Part shown: piece by piece, positions 1 through 7,102 of the stretch
How the letters are laid out: the number at the start of each line of letters is the position of its first letter
Position numbering within the stretch: position 1 is the first letter of the stretch
Assembly: GCA_031976225.1 (NCBI GenBank)
Contig: DALYLQ010000067.1
Location: forward strand, 1 to 14,559
Reading direction: 5' to 3'
Source of the DNA: UBA10646 sp003456175
GTDB taxonomy: Bacteria > Bacteroidota > Bacteroidia > Chitinophagales > Chitinophagaceae
DNA: 14,559 nt
Position numbers and translations under genes: made by a program
The notes under the pieces: model-generated
What the model saw: the letters and a program-made list of their open reading frames with translations, nothing else
The model's database searches: none
Told to the model about the DNA's origin: nothing

Positions 1-607
1 TGGCTACACTAGTAGGTATTACAAGTGCACCTTCATTTACCGTAAGGTTGGTTACACCATTAAATTGCAAACGAATTTGATTGATATCGGCTCCGGGCTT
101 CACAATAAAATCGTACTTCACTTTACCGTTATCGGTGTAGTAACGAACATCAATTCCATTGTAGATATTTTGGTAGGTTACTGCTTGAAAAATACCACAG
201 CCACTAGCCCATTGATTAGGATTGTTACCTAAAAAATAATTGTTATACTTTGTTAACTTTTTTTCAGATATAATATTAGCATTTGAATTGGCGCCAGCAA
301 AACTTACTTCGTAATAGTGCGTTCTGAGTAATAAGTCTTCTTCCCTTGCGGGTAAAGGTTGATGCGGCTTACCAATGCCCTCTTTTTCGCCATGATAATG
401 ACCACTATAAAACTCTGCAATAGTATTAACATCGTCGGGATGATGCAGCGCCATTTTATACCCGCTAGACTGCAGAAAAATGGCACCAAACGATAACTGA
501 CCTTTAAAACGAACTTGATTATCCCACTGACCTTTATTCTCTACAAACTCAATGTATTGTGCGTTACTTTCGGTAACAAATGCAAGACTCGCAGCTATAA
601 TGAGCAT
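1..607 (-). CDS. Secreted protein with DUF7948-like N-terminal domain, probable T9SS cargo (partial, C-terminus off the left edge)
   Basis: An open minus-strand frame runs from an ATG at 607 off the left edge, giving about 202 residues without a stop. It starts with a hydrophobic stretch (MLIIAASLAFVTESNA, likely cleaved before QY), then FVENKGQWDNQVRFKGQLS and a GAIFLQSSGYKMAL block. This is the pattern of the DUF7948 N-terminal domain found in large Bacteroidota surface or secreted proteins, which often carry SBBP or PKD repeats and a T9SS C-terminal sorting signal. Further family-like segments are HYYEVSFAGAN, YNNYFLGNNPNQWASG, YNGIDVRYY and YDFIVKPGAD. The start is uncertain: the frame is open upstream to about 760 with a basic segment (KRKPLLAKARDAVSQKRVA), so a TTG start farther up could give a better signal peptide. 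No ribosome-binding site is evident. The function of the missing part cannot be judged. Residues 188-191 (LTVN) are encoded by the 13-bp dispersed repeat. Confidence 0.82.
   Translation of the reverse strand, partial: MLIIAASLAFVTESNAQYIEFVENKGQWDNQVRFKGQLSFGAIFLQSSGYKMALHHPDDVNTIAEFYSGHYHGEKEGIGKPHQPLPAREEDLLLRTHYYEVSFAGANSNANIISEKKLTKYNNYFLGNNPNQWASGCGIFQAVTYQNIYNGIDVRYYTDNGKVKYDFIVKPGADINQIRLQFNGVTNLTVNEGALVIPTSVA
35..47 (+). repeat. 13-bp dispersed repeat ATTTACCGTAAGG, copy 1
   Basis: Exact copy of the 13-mer that recurs ten times in the window. It lies inside the partial secreted-protein gene, where the coding strand reads CTT ACG GTA AAT (LTVN). Confidence 0.9.
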
Positions 608-721
608 TCGCCAAAACCAAGCCAATGCTACCCTTTTTTGACTAACTGCATCTCTAGCTTTGGCCAATAATGGCTTTCGCTTGGCATGAAATACTTGGGG
701 GTAATATGTAGTATATACTTT

Positions 722-780
722 CAACAATTGTAGGTTAATATAACAATTAATATCGTAACGTTAAAACCTACTAAATGTTG
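722..780. other. Imperfect inverted repeat between recG and the secreted-protein gene
   Basis: CAACA at 722-726 can pair with TGTTG at 776-780, and TAGGTT at 731-736 with AACCTA at 765-770, separated by an internal loop. It sits directly after the recG stop codon. The stem is AT-rich, interrupted and has no clear U-tract, so a terminator role is possible but weakly supported. The 173 bases between the two genes hold nothing else I recognise. Confidence 0.22.
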
Positions 781-2880
781 CTAAGAAATTTTACTCCAAC
801 CTGTTTTTCCTTTTTGCGACATCAAGTAATGTCTTAACCTTTCGTGCTGTGGCAAGCTAAGGTTTTCATCGCTAGTAACCAGCATTTCGGCTTGTTCTTT
901 AGCAACTTCTAACATTGCTTTATCATTTATCAAACTAGCTAACTTAAAATTAAGTGCACCACTTTGCCGCGTTCCTTCAATATCGCCAGGGCCACGTAGT
1001 TCTAAATCTTTTTCTGCAATTGCAAAACCATCGTTAGTAGCACACATTATTTTAATACGTTCACGAGCTTCGTTGCTTAACTTGCTACCTGTTATGAGTA
1101 CGCAATAACTTTTTTCGCTGCCTCTGCCAACGCGGCCTCGTAACTGGTGTAACTGACTTAACCCGAACTTCTCAGAACTCTCAATCACCATTACTGTTGC
1201 GTTTGGCACGTTCACCCCTACTTCAATTACGGTAGTACTCACCATAATTTGGGTGTCGTTTTTAACAAAGCGTTGCATGTTCATCTCCTTTTGATCGGCA
1301 GGTTGCCGGCCGTGTACCATGCTAATCCAATACTTTGGTTCAGGAAAGTAAGATTTCACTTGCTCAACGCCTTCCATCAAGCTTTCGTAGCTTAGTTTTT
1401 CACTCTCTTCGATTAAAGGATAAATGAAGTATGCTTGCCTGCCTTTTGCGATTTCGGTTCTAACGAACTCCATCACAGATGCTCTAGCCATTTCGTTACG
1501 GTGTACGGTATGAATCGGCTGCCTGCCCGGTGGTAGTTCATCCATTACAGAGTAATCTAAATCGCCATACGCTGTCATGGCTAAGGTACGTGGTATGGGT
1601 GTTGCAGTCATTACCAATACATGTGGTGGTAAGCTTGCTTTTTCCCAAAGCCTGGCACGTTGTGCTACCCCAAAGCGATGCTGTTCATCTACAATAGCAA
1701 GCCCCAAATTCGCAAATTGCACTTTATCTTCAATAACAGCGTGTGTGCCAACTACCATTTGTATAGAGCCATCTTGCAAGCCCGCCAATGTTGCCTTACG
1801 CTCGGCTGCTTTGGTACTACCGGTAAGGAGTTTGATTGTAACGGGCAGATCTTTTAATACATCGCTCAGTCCGTTAAAATGCTGTTGCGCTAAAATTTCG
1901 GTAGGCGCCATCATACAGCTTTGATAACCATTATCGGCCGCTAATAACATGCTTAACAAAGCCACCATTGTTTTCCCAGAACCAACATCGCCTTGTAATA
2001 AGCGATTCATTTGCTTGCCCCTGGCTGTATCTATTCTAATTTCTTTGATTACTCTCTTTTGAGCTCCTGTTAGCTCGAATGGTAAGTAATGATTATAAAA
2101 ATCGTTGAAAAGGGTACCTACTTTTTCAAATATTACCCCTCTGCTAGTTTGGTGGCGTTGCACTTTTACGAGTTGCAGCCGTACTTGTGCGATAAACAGT
2201 TCCTCGAATTTTAGGCGGCGTAATGCAGCATCGTAATCGGTTGGGGTTGGCGGAAAATGTATGTATTTAAAAGCCTCATAACGCCCTATTAATCGTAACG
2301 ACTGTAACAATGTATCAGGTAGGTTTTCCGGCAAATCGGCAGGTTGTATGGTTTGCAGCAATACTTCTGTAAGCTTGGCTAATTGCCTTCCATTCAACCC
2401 TTTCACTTTCAATTTTTCTGTACTCGGATAAATGGGATCGAGCACGGGCTTGCCTTTTACCGCAAGGTTATTAAATGCTTCCATTTCGGGATGCACCATT
2501 TGTGGCCTACCATTAAAATAACCGGTTTTGCCATATACCAACTTGCTTTGCCCGACTTCTAAAGCTTTTTGTACCCAACTAATACCCTGAAACCATGTGA
2601 GTTCTAGTGTTCCGGTACTATCTTTCAAATGAGCTATCAGGCGTTTGGCACGGCCGGCACCCGTTAACTCAACGTGTACAATAACACCTGCTACTTGTAT
2701 GTAATCGGTATCGGGTTTGATATCGGCGATACGACTTACGCTTGTTTTATCGAGATGGCGTAACGGAAAATGGTTTAATAAATCGCCAAACGTGAAAATG
2801 TTGAGCTCTTTACGCAGCATATCGCCACGTACAGGCCCAACACCTTTTAAATATTCTATGGGAGTATCTAAGTTATACAA
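781..2880 (-). CDS. recG: ATP-dependent DNA helicase RecG
   Basis: RecG is a branched-DNA superfamily 2 helicase that reverses stalled replication forks and processes Holliday junctions in recombination repair. The 699-residue length is typical of the family. The N-terminal wedge region (about residues 1-240) opens with PIEYLKGVGP and has an OB-like part with LELTWFQG near 92-99. The helicase core shows Walker A GDVGSGKT at 297-304, the Walker B DEQH box at 398-401, motif III TATPIPRT at 425-432, and the motif VI region QLRGRVGRG at 579-587. The RecG C-terminal element ELRGPGDIEGTRQSG follows near 627. The start must be TTG at 2880: an in-frame TAA lies two codons upstream, and the next ATG (residue 21) would remove the conserved LKGVGP segment. 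The gene follows dapA in the same direction after 104 bases containing an inverted repeat. It contains no exact copy of the 13-bp repeat. Confidence 0.97.
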   Translation of the reverse strand: MYNLDTPIEYLKGVGPVRGDMLRKELNIFTFGDLLNHFPLRHLDKTSVSRIADIKPDTDYIQVAGVIVHVELTGAGRAKRLIAHLKDSTGTLELTWFQGISWVQKALEVGQSKLVYGKTGYFNGRPQMVHPEMEAFNNLAVKGKPVLDPIYPSTEKLKVKGLNGRQLAKLTEVLLQTIQPADLPENLPDTLLQSLRLIGRYEAFKYIHFPPTPTDYDAALRRLKFEELFIAQVRLQLVKVQRHQTSRGVIFEKVGTLFNDFYNHYLPFELTGAQKRVIKEIRIDTARGKQMNRLLQGDVGSGKTMVALLSMLLAADNGYQSCMMAPTEILAQQHFNGLSDVLKDLPVTIKLLTGSTKAAERKATLAGLQDGSIQMVVGTHAVIEDKVQFANLGLAIVDEQHRFGVAQRARLWEKASLPPHVLVMTATPIPRTLAMTAYGDLDYSVMDELPPGRQPIHTVHRNEMARASVMEFVRTEIAKGRQAYFIYPLIEESEKLSYESLMEGVEQVKSYFPEPKYWISMVHGRQPADQKEMNMQRFVKNDTQIMVSTTVIEVGVNVPNATVMVIESSEKFGLSQLHQLRGRVGRGSEKSYCVLITGSKLSNEARERIKIMCATNDGFAIAEKDLELRGPGDIEGTRQSGALNFKLASLINDKAMLEVAKEQAEMLVTSDENLSLPQHERLRHYLMSQKGKTGWSKIS

Positions 2881-2940
2881 GCGTTATAATTTCCGATGCG
2901 GCAATATACTTGGCTTTCAAATACTGTACTTAGAATTATA

Positions 2941-2953
2941 CCTTACGGTAAAT
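2941..2953 (-). repeat. 13-bp dispersed repeat, copy 2
   Basis: Exact CCTTACGGTAAAT on the plus strand. Intergenic between dapA and recG; left arm of the inverted pair. Confidence 0.9.
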
Positions 2954-2982
2954 GTATACGCAACTATGGCAATAGCAACATC

Positions 2983-2995
2983 ATTTACCGTAAGG
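2983..2995 (+). repeat. 13-bp dispersed repeat, copy 3 (supplies the dapA stop codon)
   Basis: Exact ATTTACCGTAAGG. On the minus strand it is read ACC TTA CGG TAA, so it encodes the last residues of DapA (TLR) and the TAA stop. Right arm of the inverted pair. Confidence 0.9.
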
Positions 2996-3875
2996 TAGCT
3001 ACCATTGCTTTTATTTTTGATTGTAAGCCATTGCTTACAGGTGTAACCGGCAAGCGTACGATGTTGCTTACAATACCTAACTCGTATAAAAATGCTTTAA
3101 CACCAGCAGGATTGTTTTCGGCAAAGAGCATATCGTAAGCTGGTAACAATTGATACTGTAGTGCTTGCGCCTCTTTAAATTGATAGTTTAAGGCATGTGC
3201 AATGAGGCTGCTAAATTGCTTAGGGAAGCAATTCGCTGCAACACTAATTACACCTTGCATGCCGCAAGCAATTTGTGCCATGGCCAAATTATCGTCGCCA
3301 CTAACTACTAAAAAATCGCTGGGTACGTTTTTAATGATTTCCATACACTGTGCCATATCGCCACTTGCTTCTTTGATGCCTACTATGTTCGGCACATCGT
3401 TGGCAAGGCGAATGGTGGTTTCGGCTGTCATATTTCTTCCAGTACGGCCAGGCACATTATACAGTAGTATGGGTTTATTGCTAGCTTCTGCGAAAGCTTT
3501 GTAGTGTGCATATAAGCCCTCTTGACTAGGCTTATTGTAGTAAGGGGCAGCACTTAAAATGGCTGTTATGCCATTTAAGTCGAAATGTTGTAGATCTTCA
3601 ATGAGTTGTTGGGTATTATTACCACCTACACCTAACACAACTGGTACACGATTATTCACTTGCGTTACCGTAAATGCTGCAATAGCTTGCTTTTCGGCAG
3701 TTGTAAGTGTAGGCGTTTCGCCAGTAGTACCTAGGCTTACTACATAATTTACACCATGGCTTATTACATAATCGATAAGCTTACTTAGTGCCTCAAAATC
3801 TACTTCGTTATTTGGTTTGAAAGGGGTTACTAATGCCACCCCTGTTCCATGTAAAGCGGTAGTTACGGAACGCAT
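2985..3875 (-). CDS. dapA: 4-hydroxy-tetrahydrodipicolinate synthase (DapA)
   Basis: DapA condenses pyruvate with aspartate semialdehyde, the first committed step to diaminopimelate and lysine, and so feeds peptidoglycan and protein synthesis in the cytosol. The 296-residue protein is full length for this class I aldolase. Visible signatures are GTGVALVTPF at 10-19, the GTTGE pyruvate-binding loop at 49-53, the YNVPGRTGRN block at 139-148 with the catalytic-triad Tyr139 and substrate-binding Arg144, and GIKEASGD at 166-173 with the Schiff-base Lys168. The start is an ATG. accA ends 40 bases upstream in the same direction, so the two are probably co-transcribed. The last codons and the stop lie inside a copy of the dispersed 13-bp repeat. 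A related aldolase of the NAL/DapA family is formally possible, but the motifs and length favour DapA. Confidence 0.95.
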   Translation of the reverse strand: MRSVTTALHGTGVALVTPFKPNNEVDFEALSKLIDYVISHGVNYVVSLGTTGETPTLTTAEKQAIAAFTVTQVNNRVPVVLGVGGNNTQQLIEDLQHFDLNGITAILSAAPYYNKPSQEGLYAHYKAFAEASNKPILLYNVPGRTGRNMTAETTIRLANDVPNIVGIKEASGDMAQCMEIIKNVPSDFLVVSGDDNLAMAQIACGMQGVISVAANCFPKQFSSLIAHALNYQFKEAQALQYQLLPAYDMLFAENNPAGVKAFLYELGIVSNIVRLPVTPVSNGLQSKIKAMVATLR

Positions 3876-3915
3876 ATGCTAGTATAAATGCTTAAAAAAT
3901 ACTGATTCAATAAAA

Positions 3916-4890
3916 CTATACTTCTTCCCAATGCCCCATACGACCAAACTTTTCGATGCGCTCATGCACCCTTTGTTCAGTTGGCACTTGCCTAATTTCT
4001 GCAAGCGCTTTTTTAATACATTGTTTGAGTTTTTCGGCGGCTTCTGCATAATCCCAGTGGGCACCACCATCGGGTTCAGGTACAATTTCATCTACCAATC
4101 CAAACGATTTCATATCGTTTGCCGTAAGGCGTAATTGTTCGGCTGCTACTTCTTTTTTATCCCAGCTACGCCATAAAATAGAGCTACAACTTTCGGGAGA
4201 AATTACGGTGTACCAAGTATTTTCCATCATAAGTACACGGTCGCCAACGCCAATACCCAAAGCACCACCACTAGCTCCCTCACCAATGATTACGCAGATA
4301 ACCGGCACCTTTAAGCGAATCATTTCATAAATGTTTCTTGCAATGGCTTCGCCTTGGCCCCGCTCTTCGGCTTCAAGACCAGGGTAGGCACCCGGTGTAT
4401 CGATAAGTGTAACAATAGGCTTATTGAATTTTTCGGCCAACTTCATTAAGCGTAATGCCTTGCGATAGCCTTCGGGGTTCGCCATACCAAAATTTCGGAG
4501 TTGGCGTAGTTTGGTGTTAGCACCTTTCTGCTGGCCAATAAACATAACTGTTTCGCCATCGAAGTTGGCAAAGCCACCTACCATAGCTTTATCGTCTTTA
4601 ACATTACGGTCGCCATGTAATTCGAGAAAATCGGTTGTCATTTTCTCGATGTACTTTAAAGTGTATGGCCTATCGGGGTGGCGGCTTAGTTGTACACGCT
4701 GCCATGGGGTAAGATGCTCAGTGATTTCTTTGCGCTTCTCTATGATACTTGCTTCGAGCTGTTCTATGATAGCTTGATAATTGACCTTCGGATTTTTCTC
4801 TGCAAGTCGTTTGTTCTCCTCAATTTCTTCATAAAGCTCTTTGATGGGCTTTTCAAAATCGAGAAACTGACGGTTGGGGTATTGCGGCAT
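3916..4890 (-). CDS. accA: Acetyl-CoA carboxylase carboxyltransferase subunit alpha
   Basis: AccA is the alpha half of the carboxyltransferase that moves the carboxyl group from biotin to acetyl-CoA to form malonyl-CoA, starting fatty-acid synthesis; it pairs with AccD, which is not in this window. The 324-residue length is normal. An N-terminal helical region (about 10-60, rich in Glu and Lys) leads to WQRVQLSRHPDRPYTLKY, LHGDRNVKDDKAMVGG, the crotonase-fold core TPGAYPGLEAEERGQGEA at 165-182, and GEGASGGALGIGVGDRVLM at 203-221. The late segment SPESCSSILWR (231-241) and VPEPDGGAH (270-278) are family hallmarks. ATG start at 4890. The upstream 227 bases up to rpsA contain the rpsA terminator, so accA likely has its own promoter; a one-off -7 box is listed separately. 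dapA follows after 40 bases. Confidence 0.97.
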   Translation of the reverse strand: MPQYPNRQFLDFEKPIKELYEEIEENKRLAEKNPKVNYQAIIEQLEASIIEKRKEITEHLTPWQRVQLSRHPDRPYTLKYIEKMTTDFLELHGDRNVKDDKAMVGGFANFDGETVMFIGQQKGANTKLRQLRNFGMANPEGYRKALRLMKLAEKFNKPIVTLIDTPGAYPGLEAEERGQGEAIARNIYEMIRLKVPVICVIIGEGASGGALGIGVGDRVLMMENTWYTVISPESCSSILWRSWDKKEVAAEQLRLTANDMKSFGLVDEIVPEPDGGAHWDYAEAAEKLKQCIKKALAEIRQVPTEQRVHERIEKFGRMGHWEEV

Positions 4891-4910
4891 AATAGAATAA
4901 GTTCGGGCGG

Positions 4911-4918
4911 TAAAAATA
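4911..4918 (-). promoter_or_regulatory. Weak candidate -7 box for accA
   Basis: The minus strand reads TATTTTTA, one mismatch from the Bacteroidota TAnnTTTG box, about 20 bases before the accA ATG. No convincing -33 TTTG was found. An AT-rich genome produces such matches often. Confidence 0.22.
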
Positions 4919-5047
4919 TTACCTAAAGGTTAACGAGCAAAACCGTAATTCTTAACATTGGCCATACACTACTGTAAAGGTTTTGCACATTGTTGTGCTT
5001 CCTTCTTAAAATCAAAGTATTGCAAGGCTTTGTATTTCGTACAAATA

Positions 5048-5060
5048 CCTTACGGTAAAT
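5048..5060 (-). repeat. 13-bp dispersed repeat, copy 4 (abuts the rpsA terminator)
   Basis: Exact CCTTACGGTAAAT on the plus strand. In transcript sense it begins at the base after the T-run of the rpsA terminator. Confidence 0.9.
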
Positions 5061-5093
5061 AAAAAAACTCCCCTACTTGTGTAGAGGAGTTTT
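5061..5093 (-). terminator. Rho-independent terminator of rpsA
   Basis: In transcript sense the arm at 5093-5081 pairs with 5076-5064 across a 4-base loop (5077-5080). This gives a 13-position stem with one mismatch (5072/5085). A run of T extends to 5061. The stem starts about 25 bases after the rpsA stop codon. Strong by structure, and it separates rpsA from accA. Confidence 0.88.
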
Positions 5094-5117
5094 GATGTTG
5101 TATGATAACTACTGCAA

Positions 5118-7019
5118 TTACTTGCCTTCGTTACCTTCTAACTTGGCACGGATTTCGGCTAAAGCACCTAAATCGCCAAGTGTTGATTTTTCAACTTTAG
5201 ATTGAAGGTTCTTCACAGCTTTTTTAGTAGCATCGGCTTGTGCTCTTGCTTCTTTTTTCTCTGCTTCACGCACTTCTTCTTGTGCAGCTTCCCAGATACG
5301 GCTGTGGCTAACTACGATACGTTTTTCGTTACGATCGAACTCGATTACAATGAATTGAGCTGTTTCGTCGGTAGTTACTTGCTTACCATCTTCTTTATTT
5401 AAGTGGCGAGCAGGTGCAAAACCTTCTAAACCGTAAGGTAACTGTACTGTAGCACCCTTGTCGTCGCGGCGTGTTACCGTTCCCTCGTGAGCACTTCCGA
5501 TAGCGAAAGTATCTTCGAGGGTATTCCAAGGATCTTCTTCTAATTGTTTGTGGCCCAATTGTAGTTTGCGGTTTTCTTTATCGATGTTTAAGATAATAAC
5601 ATCAATGTTTTCACCAGCTTTTACAAACTCGCTTGGGTGATTGTAACGCTTCAACCAGCTTAAATCGCTGATGTGAATCATACCACCGATACCTGGTTCA
5701 AGTTCAACAAATACGCCGTAAGGAGTAATGTTTTTAACCAAACCGCTATGCTTGCTATTCTCTGGGAATTTGTTTTCGATAGTATTCCAAGGATCTTCAG
5801 TTAATTGCTTAATGCTTAAGCTCATTTTGCGGCTATCCTTATCAAGGGTAACTACTTTAGCTTCGTATTCATCATTTAACTTAAAGAATTCTTTAGCGTT
5901 GATTGGTGTGTTCGCCCAAGTAATTTCACTTACGTGCACTAAACCTTCAACACCAGGTTGAATTTCTAAGAAAGCACCGTAATCTTCAATGTTCACTACC
6001 TTACCTTTCACGCTAGCACCTTCGTGGATCCACTCTGGTAATACATCCCAAGGGTGTGGTGTTAATTGCTTCAAGCCAAGGCTGATACGCTTCTTGTCGT
6101 CGTCGAAGTCTAATACTACAACGTTCAACTTCTGATCCATCTTCAATACTTCTGAAGGATGGCTGATACGACCCCAAGAAATATCGGTGATATATAGTAA
6201 GCCATCTAAGCCACCAAGGTCCATGAACGCACCGAAATCGGTGATGTTCTTAACAGTACCTTCCAATACCTGACCTTTTTCCAACTTGCTGATGATTTCG
6301 GCACGTTGAGCTTCGATATCGCTTTCGATAAGTGCTTTGTGAGATACCACAGCATTTTTGATGGCTTCGTTGATTTTAACCACTTTGAATTCCATGGTTT
6401 TGCCAACAAACTGATCGTAATCTGTAACAGGCTTCACATCGATTTGAGAACCTGGTAAGAATGTTTCCATACCAAATACATCAACGATCAAGCCACCTTT
6501 TGTTTTGCTGGTAACTGTACCGGTAATAACTTCACCAGTCTTGTGTACTTCCACAATACGTTCCCAAGCACGGAAAATGCGAGCACTTTTGCGGCTAAGG
6601 TGTAGGTTACCGTTACGGTCTTCTTTTTCAACTACCATTACTTCTACAACATCACCTACTTGAAGGCCTTGAACGTCGCGGAATTCGTTGAAGCTAACCA
6701 AACCATCGCTTTTAAAGCCGATGTTGATTACTACATCTGTTTTTGTTAAAGCTTCTACTGAACCTTTAACGATTTCACCGTCTTCGATTTGTACGAAAGT
6801 GTTTTCGTATACAGCATCGTATTTGGCTTTTTCGTCGGCACTGTAGTGGGCTACGTTACGCTTGTCTACAGTCCAATCGAAATCATCATGAGCAGTTTCT
6901 ACCACTGGCTCAGCTACAGGTGCATTTGTTGTCGCAGTAGTAGCGGCTTCAGCTGGTTGTTCAGCTGCGGCACCGTTCTCCTGTGCATCTGCGTTTAATT
7001 GTTTTAGAATAAAATTCAT
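5118..7019 (-). CDS. rpsA: 30S ribosomal protein S1
   Basis: S1 binds mRNA leaders and helps the 30S subunit start translation; it is especially relevant in Bacteroidota, whose mRNAs mostly lack Shine-Dalgarno sequences. The 633-residue protein has an Ala/Thr/Glu-rich, probably disordered N-terminus (about 10-45), then six S1 (OB-fold) repeats at roughly 81-146, 162-229, 248-318, 334-405, 421-492 and 508-574. Repeats 3-5 show the classic GxVxNIxDFGAFxxLxxGxxGLxHxSxxSW pattern, for example GTVKNITDFGAFMDL. The C-terminal tail (about 580-633) is highly charged (EEVREAEKKEARAQ). The ATG at 7019 is the only plausible start, since no other Met precedes the conserved domains. It sits 5 bases after a GC-rich hairpin and downstream of a good -7 box, suggesting its own promoter and possible leader control. 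No exact copy of the 13-bp repeat lies in the coding region. Confidence 0.97.
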   Translation of the reverse strand: MNFILKQLNADAQENGAAAEQPAEAATTATTNAPVAEPVVETAHDDFDWTVDKRNVAHYSADEKAKYDAVYENTFVQIEDGEIVKGSVEALTKTDVVINIGFKSDGLVSFNEFRDVQGLQVGDVVEVMVVEKEDRNGNLHLSRKSARIFRAWERIVEVHKTGEVITGTVTSKTKGGLIVDVFGMETFLPGSQIDVKPVTDYDQFVGKTMEFKVVKINEAIKNAVVSHKALIESDIEAQRAEIISKLEKGQVLEGTVKNITDFGAFMDLGGLDGLLYITDISWGRISHPSEVLKMDQKLNVVVLDFDDDKKRISLGLKQLTPHPWDVLPEWIHEGASVKGKVVNIEDYGAFLEIQPGVEGLVHVSEITWANTPINAKEFFKLNDEYEAKVVTLDKDSRKMSLSIKQLTEDPWNTIENKFPENSKHSGLVKNITPYGVFVELEPGIGGMIHISDLSWLKRYNHPSEFVKAGENIDVIILNIDKENRKLQLGHKQLEEDPWNTLEDTFAIGSAHEGTVTRRDDKGATVQLPYGLEGFAPARHLNKEDGKQVTTDETAQFIVIEFDRNEKRIVVSHSRIWEAAQEEVREAEKKEARAQADATKKAVKNLQSKVEKSTLGDLGALAEIRAKLEGNEGK

Positions 7020-7024
7020 AAAAA

Positions 7025-7049
7025 ACCCCCGTTGGTTTAAATCGGGGGT
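7025..7049 (-). promoter_or_regulatory. GC-rich leader hairpin immediately before the rpsA start codon
   Basis: In transcript sense ACCCCCG (7049-7043) pairs perfectly with CGGGGGT (7031-7025) around an 11-base AT-rich loop. Five T residues (7024-7020) and the rpsA ATG follow. It looks like a small intrinsic terminator, but lies between a good -7 box and the start codon, so it could be a 5'-UTR control element of rpsA. It could equally end read-through from porU. The structure is seen directly; the role is inference. Confidence 0.6.
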
Positions 7050-7050
7050 G

Positions 7051-7058
7051 CAAAAGTA
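7051..7058 (-). promoter_or_regulatory. Probable rpsA promoter -7 box
   Basis: The minus strand reads TACTTTTG, an exact match to the Bacteroidota -7 consensus TAnnTTTG, followed by C. It is 31 bases before the rpsA ATG. No clear -33 TTTG was seen at the expected spacing. Transcription would begin at or just inside the leader hairpin. Confidence 0.6.
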
Positions 7059-7081
7059 GGAAATATTTCGGAAGCGTTAGC

Positions 7082-7094
7082 ATTTACCGTAAGG
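7082..7094 (+). repeat. 13-bp dispersed repeat, copy 5 (just past the porU stop)
   Basis: Exact ATTTACCGTAAGG, starting 8 bases beyond the porU stop codon and upstream of the rpsA -7 box. Confidence 0.9.
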
Positions 7095-7102
7095 AAAATA
7101 CC

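Larger units (their letters stand above)
2939..2997. repeat. Perfect 16-bp inverted repeat made of two dispersed-repeat copies
   Basis: The arms at 2939-2954 and 2982-2997 are perfect reverse complements around a 27-base loop. Each arm holds one complete copy of the 13-mer plus the same three extra bases (TA outside, G inside). The right arm overlaps the end of dapA. As RNA this would be a stable hairpin at the 3' end of the dapA message, but no T-run follows in either direction, so any terminator role would be non-canonical. Confidence 0.75.

Noticed and set aside
304..489. Minus-strand 61-residue frame in the first 600 bases
   Set aside because: It overlaps, in another frame, the partial DUF7948-like gene, which has far better protein evidence.
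1577..1924. Plus-strand open frame inside recG, and similar plus-strand frames inside dapA, accA, rpsA, porU and the PorV/PorQ gene
   Set aside because: All are antisense to clearly recognised genes, and their proteins show no signal peptide, motif or family pattern.
2456..2466. TTTACCGCAAGG-like stretch in recG
   Set aside because: Two mismatches to the full 13-mer, within the coding sequence for NLAVKG; no reason to prefer it over chance.
3665..3675. Core TTACCGTAA in dapA
   Set aside because: The nine-base core is present, but read as ATTTACGGTAACG it has two mismatches to the 13-mer, one at the centre. A decayed copy is possible but unsupported.
4119..4130. One-off partial match TTTGCCGTAAGG in accA
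   Set aside because: It encodes LTAN in a family-conserved stretch of AccA and lacks the consensus A, so chance is sufficient.
5029..5045. Small inverted repeat TTTGTA/TACAAA between accA and rpsA
   Set aside because: Six AT-rich base pairs are expected by chance in such a spacer, and no T-run or conserved context supports a role.
5419..5436. Partial match to the dispersed repeat in rpsA (CCGTAAGG)
   Set aside because: It is the codon string for the conserved PYGL peptide of an S1 repeat and departs from the 13-mer in the flanks. A similar match near 5716 encodes PYGV, also a conserved S1 motif.
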